Positions 32,903 through 41,893 of a stretch of 63,985 nt of DNA are shown here, one piece after another (position 1 is the stretch's first letter; each line of letters starts with the position of its first letter). The stretch lies in contig JAJPHV010000011.1 of NCBI GenBank assembly GCA_021325095.1, positions 1 through 63,985 on the forward strand. The letters are read 5' to 3'. Under the pieces are notes generated by a model. That model saw only the letters and a program-made list of their open reading frames with translations. It searched no databases and was not told where the DNA came from. This DNA comes from Chloroflexota bacterium. GTDB taxonomy: Bacteria; Chloroflexota; Anaerolineae; Aggregatilineales; UBA2796. The position numbers were made by a program, and so were the translations under genes.

Positions 32903-32982
32903 ACCGCCGGGATCGGGTTGACCGCGCCCTGCACGGCCCACGAGAACAGCGTGTATTCCTTATTCGGATTGAGAAATTTCAT
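32903..32982 (-). pseudogene. 5' fragment of a class III aminotransferase gene
   Basis: From ATG 32982 (GCAGGG upstream) the frame reads MKFLNPNKEYTLFSW, AVQGAVNPIPAVQAG, which resembles the N-terminus of PLP-dependent class III aminotransferases (E-YTLFSW-VQ---NPIP pattern). After about 27 codons it is cut by the TdeIII-like gene scrap. A beta-alanine:pyruvate aminotransferase would fit the pyrimidine catabolic operon on the other side of the restriction island (inference). The remaining gap 32565-33036 shows no intact gene. Confidence 0.5.
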
Positions 32983-33036
32983 TCCCTGCTGCTGGTGCTG
33001 TCATATAAACCTCTGTATGGAAATCCAGTTATTCAG

Positions 33037-34026
33037 CTAAAGCGTGCATAGCCATCGAGAAATTGATGCAAGCTGATCCGACTCATTCAGATTGGCAGCA
33101 TTACTCAGAATACCATCTTCAAGTTGGTTCCAGATTTCAGTCGCCATCTTCTTCTCGATTGCCGCACCTATAAAGAAAGTATAGGGCGAATAACCTGCTT
33201 TTGAAAACGCTTCACGGATACGATCCAGAGCGGTACGTGCGGTTTTCCAGTGTTCATCAGCGCCTGCCGGGTCTATTCCCCCTTTCAATTCGCCAAGTGC
33301 AAGGTAAGTCTCAGCAGCCCGATATTGAGCGCCGGATAATTCTTGAGGAGTTATGTTGAACAAACACATATCGACGTTGCTTTTTACAACAGGAACAAGC
33401 AGGTTGAAAAGTAAAGTGCGGCTCCGATTCTGATTTTGCCAGGTTAAGCCTCGCACCGCTGAGTCTATGTCGGCTTCGTCATCTGCCATTTCAAGCCATT
33501 TTCGGGTTTTCAGGTGCAGCCATTGGCATCGAACACCGGCAATCTTCAGTGTTGCGATGAGTGTCCGCGTGAGTTTTTGTTGAGCCAGGATTCCACCAAT
33601 GTTCCGCATGGAGCCGCCCAGGGTATCACCGCGCGTCAGCAAGAATCTGAAGACCAATTCCTCTGCGAATTTTGCGCCTGCTGGCTCTAGAAAGTTCTTG
33701 ATAAGTCCGTCGATGGCTTCCTGCTTATCCTGCGGCTGCAAGTAGGCCAGCGACTTGTCGGACAGCCCCGCAGCGGTCAGTAACCCTGCCTCGATGCCTT
33801 CGATGTTCAGCAAGTCCGCTGGTGTCCTGGCCCCAGACGCAGCCGATTGCAGCGCCCGCGCTTGCTCGATGTGCGGAGTAGCCCGGCGGTTCTTTTCGAG
33901 GGCGAGTGCAACAAACCCCGCGCGAGTAGCTTCATAGGTCGTGACCAGATCGTCGCTGGATTGAAGGTGATTCTGGTACGGGCGGCGAGGCGGCTCAGTC
34001 ACGCTTTTCTCCAGACGTAGACGCAT
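33037..34026 (-). CDS. Type II restriction endonuclease, AvaI/BsoBI-like
   Basis: 329 residues. The N-terminus ([33 protein letters not shown]) is like the helical domain of AvaI/BsoBI enzymes, which cut CYCGRG as ring-shaped dimers. The central region ([17 protein letters not shown]) leads into the presumed catalytic fold; I cannot mark the PD-(D/E)XK residues with certainty. The gene overlaps the 3' end of the upstream methyltransferase gene by 28 nt, consistent with an endonuclease-methylase pair. Specificity is inferred from recall, not a search. Confidence 0.65.
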   Translation of the reverse strand: MRLRLEKSVTEPPRRPYQNHLQSSDDLVTTYEATRAGFVALALEKNRRATPHIEQARALQSAASGARTPADLLNIEGIEAGLLTAAGLSDKSLAYLQPQDKQEAIDGLIKNFLEPAGAKFAEELVFRFLLTRGDTLGGSMRNIGGILAQQKLTRTLIATLKIAGVRCQWLHLKTRKWLEMADDEADIDSAVRGLTWQNQNRSRTLLFNLLVPVVKSNVDMCLFNITPQELSGAQYRAAETYLALGELKGGIDPAGADEHWKTARTALDRIREAFSKAGYSPYTFFIGAAIEKKMATEIWNQLEDGILSNAANLNESDQLASISRWLCTL

Positions 34027-35423
34027 TTGCGCAATGCCTCACGCCCGTGCTCGCCCATCTGCTGACTGCTGTTGCCTTTGCCATTGGGCAGCACCAGAAT
34101 GTTTTCGACGTAAAAGCCCAGCTTCTCCGCGAAATCGGACAAAATCATGTCTACAGAAATGCTTGCTCCTGCGTAGCGAACGTTGTCGTTGACCATAAAT
34201 ACACGCGCGCCCGGTTTCAACACGCGGGCGCATTCCGCGATCACGCAGGCCATTTCGTAGAAATAGCCTTTTACCATTCGTGGAATGCCGCTGTTATTCA
34301 ATACACCTCTCGCCTTTTGCTCTTCAAGGTATCTCAAAATGATCTGCAACAATTCCTGTTCGCTGGCGACGGCAATGGCTTTAGCCCATTGCGGATTCAT
34401 CCTCAGCAAATCTTTCGCCCGGTTCTCAACCGTACAACTGAGCATGTCCTGGCGGAGTTTCACCACGTCCTTTTCCCCCAACCCAAGCAGAGCCAATTCC
34501 AGCGCATAGGTTCGTGTATAGTCATAACGATTGCAGTAGGGCGGCGAGGTGATAATCACGTCATAGCCATCGGCTGGCAGAGTCGGCATGATGTCCAGGC
34601 ATGATCCGCCGAAAAGCCGAATCTCACCCCTCGTATTCTCCACCGGGAACAACTCGGCTTGTCGTGTCACAGGCCGCAGATCAGCGGAGATTTCATCGAG
34701 CTTGTCGCAGATGGCCCGTTCAAAGCTGAGTATTTCGCCCTTGTCAAAGGGTTTCTGGCCCTGCCTGCGCCCTGAGCGGTAGTCCCAACGCAGGTACTGA
34801 CCATCTTTGCGCGTGAAGCTGATAGACTCCAGCACACACAGCAGCGCAAAACGCAACGCAGCCTGTACCCGCTCGTTTTCCCGTTGGCACGCGGCAACGT
34901 ATTTTTCGATGGCTTGTTTTGTCTCTTGTGGATAGGCTCCCTGAGTGATGCGTAATTCCGGCAGCGGGCTGCTCGCTTCCGACTGCTCCCAGACTCGCAA
35001 GGCTGACCACCGCCGCAGCGCTTCAAAGTCTTCAGGCGAAAACCCGGTTTCAAGCAGTTGTCTGGTCGAAATGATCTGCTGGCCTATGGGCAGCAATTCA
35101 ATGCCATCGGCGTGGATACCTGCGGCGCTTGCGGCAAACAGCGCCGTTCCGCTGCCCGCGAAAGGGTCTAGCGTTTTGCCTTCGGTAAGCTCGTATTTGT
35201 GGAGTAGATACTCAACCAGGGAAGCCGAGAAAGCTTCTTTGTACTTGTACCAGCGATAGACAGGACGTTCTTTGTTTGCCTGGAAACTAACCAGAGAGCG
35301 CGTTAACGAAGGCTGAACGATGAACCTGGCCTGGAAATGCTGCAAGAGCCGTTGATCGAGCTTCTCGATCTCCGCGAGTTCTGCCTCTTGCGCACTTAGA
35401 GAAATACCGGAGGAATTAACCAA
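33999..35423 (-). CDS. DNA methyltransferase, SPPY type (probable N4-cytosine)
   Basis: 474 residues. SAM-binding motif I is [13 protein letters not shown] near residue 85 and the catalytic motif is [11 protein letters not shown] near residue 295, order I then IV. SPPY is usual in N4-cytosine enzymes and occurs in some N6-adenine enzymes. After a stop in this frame the first available start is TTG 35423; no ATG or GTG precedes it and no strong Shine-Dalgarno is visible, so expression is probably weak or coupled to the upstream endonuclease gene that ends 14 nt before. Likely protects sites of the overlapping AvaI/BsoBI-like enzyme. Confidence 0.85.
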   Translation of the reverse strand: MVNSSGISLSAQEAELAEIEKLDQRLLQHFQARFIVQPSLTRSLVSFQANKERPVYRWYKYKEAFSASLVEYLLHKYELTEGKTLDPFAGSGTALFAASAAGIHADGIELLPIGQQIISTRQLLETGFSPEDFEALRRWSALRVWEQSEASSPLPELRITQGAYPQETKQAIEKYVAACQRENERVQAALRFALLCVLESISFTRKDGQYLRWDYRSGRRQGQKPFDKGEILSFERAICDKLDEISADLRPVTRQAELFPVENTRGEIRLFGGSCLDIMPTLPADGYDVIITSPPYCNRYDYTRTYALELALLGLGEKDVVKLRQDMLSCTVENRAKDLLRMNPQWAKAIAVASEQELLQIILRYLEEQKARGVLNNSGIPRMVKGYFYEMACVIAECARVLKPGARVFMVNDNVRYAGASISVDMILSDFAEKLGFYVENILVLPNGKGNSSQQMGEHGREALRKCVYVWRKA

Positions 35424-35437
35424 TGTCGGCTCTACCG

Positions 35438-36235
35438 CTAAAACCCAAACGCCAGCGAATCAATGATGTACTTGCTTTTCTCCCGGCCTGCCTCCTGATA
35501 AATATCAAGCAACTCTTCATAGGCGGTTGGCCCGCCTACAAGCTCCCAGAACTCCTGACCGATCAGAACGCCCTCATCAAAGGGCAAATAGTTCCTCGCC
35601 ATCGACCATTCATAATCATTCCGCGACGACCCATATGGGTTATAGGCCATTGCAAAATAACCCTGTACTCGCGGGCGAGGTTGTGCGCGTAACAAATGGA
35701 ATCGCAGGATGCGTTGAGTAACCTCAACACATTGCCCTTTATTGGGAACCGGGGATTTTATCTCGAAGAACAACTCTTCTCCGTTGTGCTTGCGAATGTA
35801 CAAATCAGCGCGAACTCTGAGGAAGCGTTCATCATCTGCCTTACGTGCTTGCAGGGCAGCCAGTATCATCGCTGTGAAGTCTGGCCTTTTTGTTCCAACG
35901 TCAGCAGCTTTTTCAAAGAACTCGACTTGCCGCTCGATCTCCTCCAATGCCGCTTGGCTGACGTAGCCTTCAACATCATAGTGGCGCTTCACTTCGGCAT
36001 GATGCTCAAGGGCAACCAGGAAAGCGATGCCAGTGAAAGTCGATTCAACTTTCCTATCAAGACTGCGCTTGAGGGCACTGATCTTTGAGATTTCTTCGGG
36101 CATCAGGGCAGTGTAAAACGGGTTCAACCGATGCTGCTGGATTTTTTGATTCTTACTTTGCTCAACGAGTTCATTGATGAATGCTTCAAGGTATCCTTTG
36201 ATTCGGTAGCGAGTTTTGGGGCTGAAAGTGGTCAT
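35438..36235 (-). CDS. Type II restriction endonuclease, TdeIII-like
   Basis: 265 residues. A helical N-terminal half precedes a PD-(D/E)XK-like core: [28 protein letters not shown], in which Asp and the FEIK lysine are candidate catalytic residues. This resembles the TdeIII family (GGNCC cutters), as I recall it. It lies between the PmeII-like endonuclease gene (15 nt upstream) and the methyltransferase. Its 3' end is duplicated at 32848-32902. Confidence 0.6.
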   Translation of the reverse strand: MTTFSPKTRYRIKGYLEAFINELVEQSKNQKIQQHRLNPFYTALMPEEISKISALKRSLDRKVESTFTGIAFLVALEHHAEVKRHYDVEGYVSQAALEEIERQVEFFEKAADVGTKRPDFTAMILAALQARKADDERFLRVRADLYIRKHNGEELFFEIKSPVPNKGQCVEVTQRILRFHLLRAQPRPRVQGYFAMAYNPYGSSRNDYEWSMARNYLPFDEGVLIGQEFWELVGGPTAYEELLDIYQEAGREKSKYIIDSLAFGF

Positions 36236-36250
36236 ACAGCTTATCCTTTC

Positions 36251-36991
36251 TTACCCTTCCATATTGCCACTGTTGAACTTAATCAGCCTTGCCCAATCAA
36301 TCCGGCCCGCTTCATCACAATACTGGTTGGTAAAGTCGCGCACGAACCGGTTGTACGTATTGTTCCGCTCTATCAGATAGTTGTCATTGTACCTTTTAGC
36401 TTCGTATCCCAACGGCTCGATGATCGTGATATACAGGTTCGGATCGCCAGAAATAAATTCCCAGAAGCGCTGACCACATATCTTTCTGTAAATTCCCTTC
36501 TCCACTGTCCTACTCTTACCATAGCATGTGCCCAAGACTGCCTGCACGTGTGTTATGTGAGGAGATTGCCGAAGTACCTTCAGCGCGTTTTTGAATCGTA
36601 CTTCAAGATCAGCGTGTTGGCTGCTGTTACCCCAATTTGGCCCCGATTTGACAGCAACCAGGTATCTCACACCGTCACGGGTAAAGTCCAGGTCTATCCC
36701 TGGCGAGGGAGATTTCTGTCCGCCAAAGGTGATCTCGTTAACAAAGATTGCCAATTGTTCCAGAAATTCGCCGAAAAGTTCTTCCTCCGATGAGGATATA
36801 GTTGCGTCCAGAACGGACGAAATTAACTCCGCTGCCGAGGTGATATTTTTGGCTCTAAACAAATAGGGGTTCTTGCGAGTGAGAATACGGTTTAGTGTCC
36901 AATCCTGAATTCTGGCAAGCCTCCTCGAATGAAATGTGCCAATATTCTGATTGACATATTCAGCAACGCGGTCTAAGTCCAACGTATTCAT
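36251..36991 (-). CDS. Type II restriction endonuclease, PmeII-like
   Basis: 246 residues. Conserved blocks are NPYLFRAKN, a GEFLEQLAIFV helix, the catalytic region GIDLDFTRDGVRYLVAVKSGPNWGNSSQ (Asp and VKSG lysine of a PD-(D/E)XK fold), LGTCYGKSR, CGQRFWEFISG and a C-terminal RIDWARLIKFNSG. This set is typical of proteins annotated as PmeII-family endonucleases. It is 14 nt downstream of the beta-class methyltransferase, its likely partner. The last third of its gene is duplicated at 32724-32829. Confidence 0.7.
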   Translation of the reverse strand: MNTLDLDRVAEYVNQNIGTFHSRRLARIQDWTLNRILTRKNPYLFRAKNITSAAELISSVLDATISSSEEELFGEFLEQLAIFVNEITFGGQKSPSPGIDLDFTRDGVRYLVAVKSGPNWGNSSQHADLEVRFKNALKVLRQSPHITHVQAVLGTCYGKSRTVEKGIYRKICGQRFWEFISGDPNLYITIIEPLGYEAKRYNDNYLIERNNTYNRFVRDFTNQYCDEAGRIDWARLIKFNSGNMEG

Positions 36992-37005
36992 ATCAGTTTT
37001 GTTGG

Positions 37006-37863
37006 CTACAAACTGTCGAGCGAAGTTTCGGCCAGTTTGGCATATTCCTCCATCAGTTCTATACCCAGGTAATGCCGCCCTAGCATCCTGGCCGCTACAG
37101 CGGTAGTGCCCGATCCTATAAAGGGATCAAGCACAAGGTCGCCTTCCTGTGAAAACAGCTTGATAAACCACTTCGGCAGTTCCACCGGGAATGCAGCGCT
37201 GTGATTCTTATTGCTGCTCTCTGTCGCCAGATGCAGCACGTTGGTCGGGTAGGCCATTGCTCGCCCCAACCAGTTGGAGACATTCTTACCGAATCCGCTC
37301 AATGCCTTGGACTCATCACGGCGCTTGTCGGTTTCGCTCAGGTTTTTCAGACGCGATTTGGCCCACTCGCCCATCGGAACCATAACGCTGTCCTGATACA
37401 TATTGAACTTCTTCTGCTTGTTGAATTGCAGGCAGCGTTCCCAGGAATCGCGGAACCGGTTCGGCCATTTGCCGGGGTAGCAGTTTTTTTTGTGCCAGAT
37501 GAATTCTTCCGTCCAGAGCCAGCCCTGCTTGCGCATCTCTAGAATTAGCTCGATGACGTAGGTGTGCCGCTCGCCATCAACGACCTTTTCTTTGATGTTC
37601 AGGATAAAGGTTCCATCGGGTTTCAAGACACGCAGCAGTTCGGCGCTGATCGGCAAGAACCATTCAACATATTTGTCGGGGTGAATGCCCCCATAGGTGT
37701 TTTTTCGGCTGTCCGCATAGGGTGGCGACGTAATGATCAGGTCTACCGATGCGGCAGGCATCTGTGGTAGCACGGCAAGGCAATCGCCCTGGATAATGCG
37801 ATCCAGCCATTCATTCGGTACGTCTGATGATCGGGTCGTCAGTGGTAAAGCGAGTTGTGCCAT
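37006..37863 (-). CDS. Beta-class DNA methyltransferase (N4-cytosine or N6-adenine)
   Basis: 285 residues. The catalytic motif IV comes first (LIITSPPYADSRKNTYGG, near residue 45) and the SAM-binding motif I last (VLDPFIGSGTTAVAARMLGR, near residue 245), the beta-class circular permutation. It starts the minus-strand restriction-modification island, ahead of the PmeII-like gene. A terminator-like hairpin just upstream separates it from the dihydropyrimidinase operon. Confidence 0.9.
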   Translation of the reverse strand: MAQLALPLTTRSSDVPNEWLDRIIQGDCLAVLPQMPAASVDLIITSPPYADSRKNTYGGIHPDKYVEWFLPISAELLRVLKPDGTFILNIKEKVVDGERHTYVIELILEMRKQGWLWTEEFIWHKKNCYPGKWPNRFRDSWERCLQFNKQKKFNMYQDSVMVPMGEWAKSRLKNLSETDKRRDESKALSGFGKNVSNWLGRAMAYPTNVLHLATESSNKNHSAAFPVELPKWFIKLFSQEGDLVLDPFIGSGTTAVAARMLGRHYLGIELMEEYAKLAETSLDSL

Positions 37864-37929
37864 ATAAGTCTCATAAACACCTGTTCTACTGCGCTATGCT
37901 ATTGTAACATGCCTTGAGGAGCGGCATAA

Positions 37930-37950
37930 GGGGCGGTCTTTCACCGCCCC
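37930..37950 (-). terminator. Hairpin ending the dihydropyrimidinase operon
   Basis: GGGGCGGT-GAAAG-ACCGCCCC on the minus strand, 16 nt after the dihydropyrimidinase stop, followed by TTATG. The stem is strong but the U-tract is short. Confidence 0.55.
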
Positions 37951-37965
37951 ATCGATGCCCCTACA

Positions 37966-39372
37966 CTACAGCACCGCCGCGTATGCGTTGCGCTTGAGGA
38001 ACTGCCCCTGCCCAGGATGGCCCGTCCACTGATCCCCGTCCACGATCTGGCTGCCGCGCAGGAACACCTTGTCCACGCCGCCCTTGATCTTGCGGCCCTC
38101 GAACAGGTTGTAGTCCACATTCATGTGGTGAGTCCGGGCGCTGACCGTCTCGCGCTTCTTCGGGTCCCAGACCACGATGTCGGCGTCCGAACCGACAGCA
38201 ATCGTGCCCTTGCGCGGGTACAGTCCGAAAATCTTGGCCGGGTTGGTAGACATCAACTCGACAAAGCGGTTGGCATCGAAGTGCTCCCCGTTGACGCCGT
38301 AGTGCCACATGATCTTCATGCGGTCTTCGATCACGGGCAGGCCGTTCGGAATCTTGGCGAAGTTGCCCTTGCCCAGTTCTTTGCCCGCGATGCGCCCCTT
38401 CACGCCGCCCTCGAACCAGAATGGGCAGTGGTCGGTGGATACAACCTGCAACGTCCGGTCACGCAGCGCATTCCACAGAATTTGCTGATCGTACTCGGTG
38501 CGGATGGGCGGCGAGCAGACGAACTTGGCCCCTTCGTAGTTGGGCTTCTTCAGGTCGTCCACCGTCAGGAACAGATACTGCACACACGTCTCGCCCATGA
38601 CGGGCAGCCCGCGCTGCCGTCCGAGCCGGAGCTGCGTCACCGCCTCGTCGCAGGTCATATGGACGACGTACAGCGGGCAGCCCGCCACGCCCGCCAGCGC
38701 AATGGCGCGGCCTGTCGCTTCGCCTTCCACCGCTGACGGGCGCGACACCGCATGGTAGTACGGGTCGGTCTTGCCCTCGGCCAGCAGCTTGTCGATCAGG
38801 TCAGCCACCACGTCGCCGTTCTCGGCGTGAACCATGATCAACATGCCGTGTTCGGCGGCGGTCATCATGGCGCGGAACAATGTCGCGTCGTCAACCTGGA
38901 ACACGTTCTTGTAGGCCATGAAGAGCTTCAAACTGGTCACGCCATCGGCCACCAGCGACGGAATCTCCTTCATCACTTCGGGCCGCAGGTCGGTGATCGC
39001 TAGGTGGAAGCCGTAGTCGATCATGGCCTTGTGCCCGGCCTTCTTGTGCCACTCTTCCAGCCCATCGTGCAGGCTGCCGCCCTTCGGCTGGATCACAAAG
39101 TCGATGTGCGTGGTCGTGCCGCCGAAGGCCGCCGCGCAGTGCCCGGTATTGAAGTCGTCGCTGCTGATCGTGCCACCGAAGGGCAGTTCCAGGTGCGTAT
39201 GCACGTCGATCCCGCCGGGCATCAGGTATTTGCCCTTTGCGTCCACGATCTTGTGGTTGCCGTTCGGAATCTTCTGCCCGATCAGCACCACCTTTTCGCC
39301 TTCAACCAGCACGTCCGCCGGGAAACTGTCCCCGGCATTGATGACCGTGCCGTTCTTAAATAGGGTTCCCAT
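37966..39372 (-). CDS. hydA: Dihydropyrimidinase / D-hydantoinase
   Basis: 468 residues, cyclic-amidohydrolase family; opens dihydrouracil, dihydrothymine or hydantoin rings to N-carbamoyl amino acids in reductive pyrimidine catabolism. The metal-binding HTHLELPF, the carboxylated-lysine segment TSLKLFMAYK, later histidines in MVHAENGD and VVHMTCDEA, and the STDHCPF aspartate are all present. The ATG 39372 is 2 nt after the LLM oxidoreductase stop. Last gene of the operon before a terminator. Confidence 0.92.
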   Translation of the reverse strand: MGTLFKNGTVINAGDSFPADVLVEGEKVVLIGQKIPNGNHKIVDAKGKYLMPGGIDVHTHLELPFGGTISSDDFNTGHCAAAFGGTTTHIDFVIQPKGGSLHDGLEEWHKKAGHKAMIDYGFHLAITDLRPEVMKEIPSLVADGVTSLKLFMAYKNVFQVDDATLFRAMMTAAEHGMLIMVHAENGDVVADLIDKLLAEGKTDPYYHAVSRPSAVEGEATGRAIALAGVAGCPLYVVHMTCDEAVTQLRLGRQRGLPVMGETCVQYLFLTVDDLKKPNYEGAKFVCSPPIRTEYDQQILWNALRDRTLQVVSTDHCPFWFEGGVKGRIAGKELGKGNFAKIPNGLPVIEDRMKIMWHYGVNGEHFDANRFVELMSTNPAKIFGLYPRKGTIAVGSDADIVVWDPKKRETVSARTHHMNVDYNLFEGRKIKGGVDKVFLRGSQIVDGDQWTGHPGQGQFLKRNAYAAVL

Positions 39373-39374
39373 CT

Positions 39375-40397
39375 CTAAACGCCTTTCTTGACTCTCGCTC
39401 TTTTTCGCTGGAATTTGGGGATGACGTGCTCGGCGTATTCGGCAACGATGCGCTCCTCCTCGCCGCACATCAGGTAGATGTTGAACTGCGTTACGCCCAC
39501 CGACTCGAGTTCCTTGAGCTTATCGACGTGCTGCTTGACGTTGCCCAGGACGCCAAAGCTGTCGATGATGTCGTCCTTGATGAAGTCCAGGTGATCGGCC
39601 CCGATGTCGGCGTGGTGCTTGTAATTGTAGCCCTTACGTCCTTCGATGTAATCCGTCAGGCGCTTGGGCACGGTGTGGCCCTCCTTGCCGTAGCGCTCCA
39701 CCAGGTCAGCCACATGGTTGCCGACCATCGCCGGGAACCAGCCCGTCTGGTGGCGGGCGGTCTTCATGTCGCCCACCCAGACCGGGGCAGCGGCCATCAC
39801 CTTAAAGTTGGACATGTCGCGGCCTGCGGCTTTGCCTGCGTCTTTGGCCTGCTGCGTGAACCAGTTGACCAGCCAGGGATCGGCCAACTGGATGATCAGC
39901 CCATCGGCGTGCTGGCCCGCTGCCGCCAGCGCCTTCGGCCCATAGCCCGCGATCCAGATCGGCAGTTCGGCCTTCGACCAGACCAGTTCAACGTCCTGGC
40001 CGTCATACCTGATCGTGTCGCCGCGCACCAGTGCTCTGAGCGCATCGGCAAATTCGACCATCGTCTCGACGGTCAGCGGCTTGCGTCCCAGCACGCGGCG
40101 CGAACTATCGCCGCGCCCGATGCCGATGTCCAGCCTGTCGCCGCCGATCCGGATCAGCGTGGCGAAGGTGCTGGCGGCCACCGTCCAGTCGCGCACGCCG
40201 GGGTTCGTGACGCATGGGCCGAACTTCAAGGTATCGGTGTGCTGCATACACATGGCTATCGTGGTGTAGCATTCCTGCCACAGCACGTGGGAATCAAAAA
40301 ACCAGGCGTACTTGAACCCGGCCACCTCAGCCTGTTTGCAGAGCGCCACCACACGCCTGGGTTCAATGTCGCCTTTGAAAGTAATACCAAACTCCAT
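39375..40397 (-). CDS. LLM-class (luciferase-like, probably F420-dependent) oxidoreductase
   Basis: 340 residues in a TIM-barrel luciferase-like fold: EFGITFKGDIEPRRVVALCKQAE, LKFGPCVTNPGVRDWTVAAS, and LDIGIGRGDSSRRVLGRKP. Family members of this kind are often encoded beside hydantoinase or dihydropyrimidinase genes, where a role in pyrimidine or related ring metabolism is suspected but unproven. ATG 40397 is the end point of the structured leader; the TTG-started longer frame to 40430 runs through the leader stem and is unlikely. Confidence 0.85.
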   Translation of the reverse strand: MEFGITFKGDIEPRRVVALCKQAEVAGFKYAWFFDSHVLWQECYTTIAMCMQHTDTLKFGPCVTNPGVRDWTVAASTFATLIRIGGDRLDIGIGRGDSSRRVLGRKPLTVETMVEFADALRALVRGDTIRYDGQDVELVWSKAELPIWIAGYGPKALAAAGQHADGLIIQLADPWLVNWFTQQAKDAGKAAGRDMSNFKVMAAAPVWVGDMKTARHQTGWFPAMVGNHVADLVERYGKEGHTVPKRLTDYIEGRKGYNYKHHADIGADHLDFIKDDIIDSFGVLGNVKQHVDKLKELESVGVTQFNIYLMCGEEERIVAEYAEHVIPKFQRKRARVKKGV

Positions 40398-40497
40398 AGG
40401 CAATTGCGCAAAGTGGACTGTCGCCTTCAAGCGACAGCGGAAATGCGCCTATCTCCTTTCTGTAATAGAATGTGGGATAGCTTTGCCCTGTAGGGCA
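40398..40497 (-). promoter_or_regulatory. Structured 5' leader, copy 2
   Basis: Reads on the minus strand as the counterpart of 1-102: TGCCC-TACA-GGGCA hairpin (40497-40484), AAAGGAG (40459-40453), outer stem GCGCA/TGCGC (40448-40444 with 40410-40406), inner stem CTGTCGC/GCGACAG (40437-40431 with 40424-40418), then AATTGCCTATGG into the LLM start. An alternative pairing ATAGGC/GCCTAT (40396-40401 with 40447-40452) would occlude the start codon. Loop and spacer bases differ from copy 1 while the stems are kept. Confidence 0.6.
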
Positions 40498-40603
40498 CGA
40501 TCACAAAGTTCTTTAACAACTCCAAGTTTGGCGGCTGTGCAAGGTAGTCCTGCACGTAAGACTTGAAACGCCTTAAAGGCTGCGTGATCAAGTCGGCCCG
40601 GAT

Positions 40604-40637
40604 GCCTGACGGCGACGTTCCGTTCGGGCCGTCAGGC
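40604..40637. other. Strong stem-loop between beta-ureidopropionase and the LLM gene
   Basis: GCCTGACGGC (40604-40613) and GCCGTCAGGC (40628-40637) form a perfect 10-bp stem with a 14-nt loop. There is no U-tract on either strand, so it may stabilise or process the operon transcript. No gene is convincing in 40498-40781. Confidence 0.55.
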
Positions 40638-40781
40638 GTCAACGTAGAGCACTGGCTCATGCGCAGCCTGAGAAGCTGTTGTTGAAGCAAACTGCTTCTA
40701 CCCATGAGGTTGTCTGCTTTGGCTGACAGAGTGATCACAGGAGCCGTCCTTGTCTGGCACGTAAGTTTCGGCGTCAGAGTC

Positions 40782-41657
40782 TCAGGCAGTCACCGCCCCT
40801 GCCGCGACGGGCACGGTATCCTCGACCAGCGCGCCGTACAGTTCGGGCCGCCGGTTGAAGTAGAAGTTCCACGTATCGCGCACCTGCTGGATCAGGTCCA
40901 TTTCCAGGTCCCGGACGATCAACTGCTCGTCGTGGTCACTGGCAACCTCGCCCACGAACTCACCGCGCGGGGTACAGAAATAGCTTTCGCCGTAGAAATC
41001 GTCGTCGCCGTATTCCTCGATGCCCACCCGGTTGATCGTGCCCACAAAGTACGAGTTGGCGATGGCGTGCGACGTTTGCTCGATCCGCCACAGGTGCTGG
41101 CTCAGGCCGCGCGATGTGGCCGACGGGATGAACACGATCTCCGCGCCGTTCAACCCCAGGGCACGCGCGCCCTCCGGGAAGTGCCGATCATAGCAGATAT
41201 AGACGCCGATCTTGCCCACCGCCGTATCGAACACCGGGTAGCCCAGATTGCCGGGCCGGAAATAATACTTCTCCCAGAAGCCGGGAACCTGTGGAATGTG
41301 TGTCTTGCGATATTTGCCCTTGTACGTCCCATCCGCATCAATCACCGCAGCGGTGTTGTAATAGACGCCCACGCCATCCTGCTCGTACATCGGCACGACC
41401 AGCACCATCTTCAACTGCTGCGCGAGCTTCTGCATCTTCTCGGTGGTCGGGCCGTTCGGGATCGCCTCGGTGTAGGCGAAAAACTCTGGCCGCTGCACCT
41501 GGCAGAAATACGGGCCGTAGAACAATTCCTGGAAGCACATGACCTGCGCGCCCTGGTCGGCGGCTTTCTTCGCATACTCGATGTGCTTGTCGATCATTTT
41601 GTCTTTGCTACCGGCCCAGGTCGCCTGTAACAAAGCACCGCGAACGATCCTCGCCAT
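40782..41657 (-). CDS. Beta-ureidopropionase-like carbon-nitrogen hydrolase
   Basis: 291 residues, nitrilase superfamily. The catalytic triad is visible: Glu in MCFQELFYGPYF, Lys in GKYRKTHIPQVPGFWEKYYF, and Cys in GVYICYDRHFPEGAR. The KTHIP-GFWEKYYF region is typical of beta-ureidopropionase and N-carbamoyl amino acid amidohydrolases, which hydrolyse the product of dihydropyrimidinase. ATG 41657 follows GAGGAGG; the longer frame to 41798 runs into the repeat element and is rejected. Confidence 0.9.
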   Translation of the reverse strand: MARIVRGALLQATWAGSKDKMIDKHIEYAKKAADQGAQVMCFQELFYGPYFCQVQRPEFFAYTEAIPNGPTTEKMQKLAQQLKMVLVVPMYEQDGVGVYYNTAAVIDADGTYKGKYRKTHIPQVPGFWEKYYFRPGNLGYPVFDTAVGKIGVYICYDRHFPEGARALGLNGAEIVFIPSATSRGLSQHLWRIEQTSHAIANSYFVGTINRVGIEEYGDDDFYGESYFCTPRGEFVGEVASDHDEQLIVRDLEMDLIQQVRDTWNFYFNRRPELYGALVEDTVPVAAGAVTA

Positions 41658-41735
41658 GAGAGTTCCTCCTCTTTGAGTTACCTTCCGGTTAAAGAAATCA
41701 GTGGGCTGCCCCGCTGGGCAACCCACGACACGTAG

Positions 41736-41867
41736 AACCTTACCCCCGGCCCCACCGAAACGGAGTTTCGGGCCTTCGCAGGCAGAGAGGGAAGCCATCC
41801 CATCCTGAGTGCATCGCCCCTCGGTTCCCCCTCTCCACCCTGTGGAGAGGGGTCAGGGGGTGAGGTT
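41736..41867. repeat. Composite of two inverted C-rich repeat units, no cargo
   Basis: A minus-oriented, partly degenerate unit (41736-41796, beginning AACCTTACCCCCGGCCCC and ending AGAGAGGGAAGCC) faces a plus-oriented unit (41825-41867, TTCCCCCTCTCC ... GGGGGTGAGGTT). It has the same outward architecture as the DUF559 element at 43123-43600. It lies between the beta-ureidopropionase and substrate-binding protein genes. Confidence 0.7.
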
Positions 41868-41893
41868 AACCGCGCCCCCCTCAGCCCGCTGAA

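Noticed and set aside
37966..39468. Dihydropyrimidinase start at 39468 giving 500 residues
   Set aside because: The extra N-terminus overlaps the LLM gene in another frame and lacks conservation; ATG 39372 has a ribosome site.
40427..40738. 103-codon minus-strand ORF upstream of the LLM gene
   Set aside because: It runs through a 10-bp stem-loop and into the conserved leader; no ribosome site or domain.
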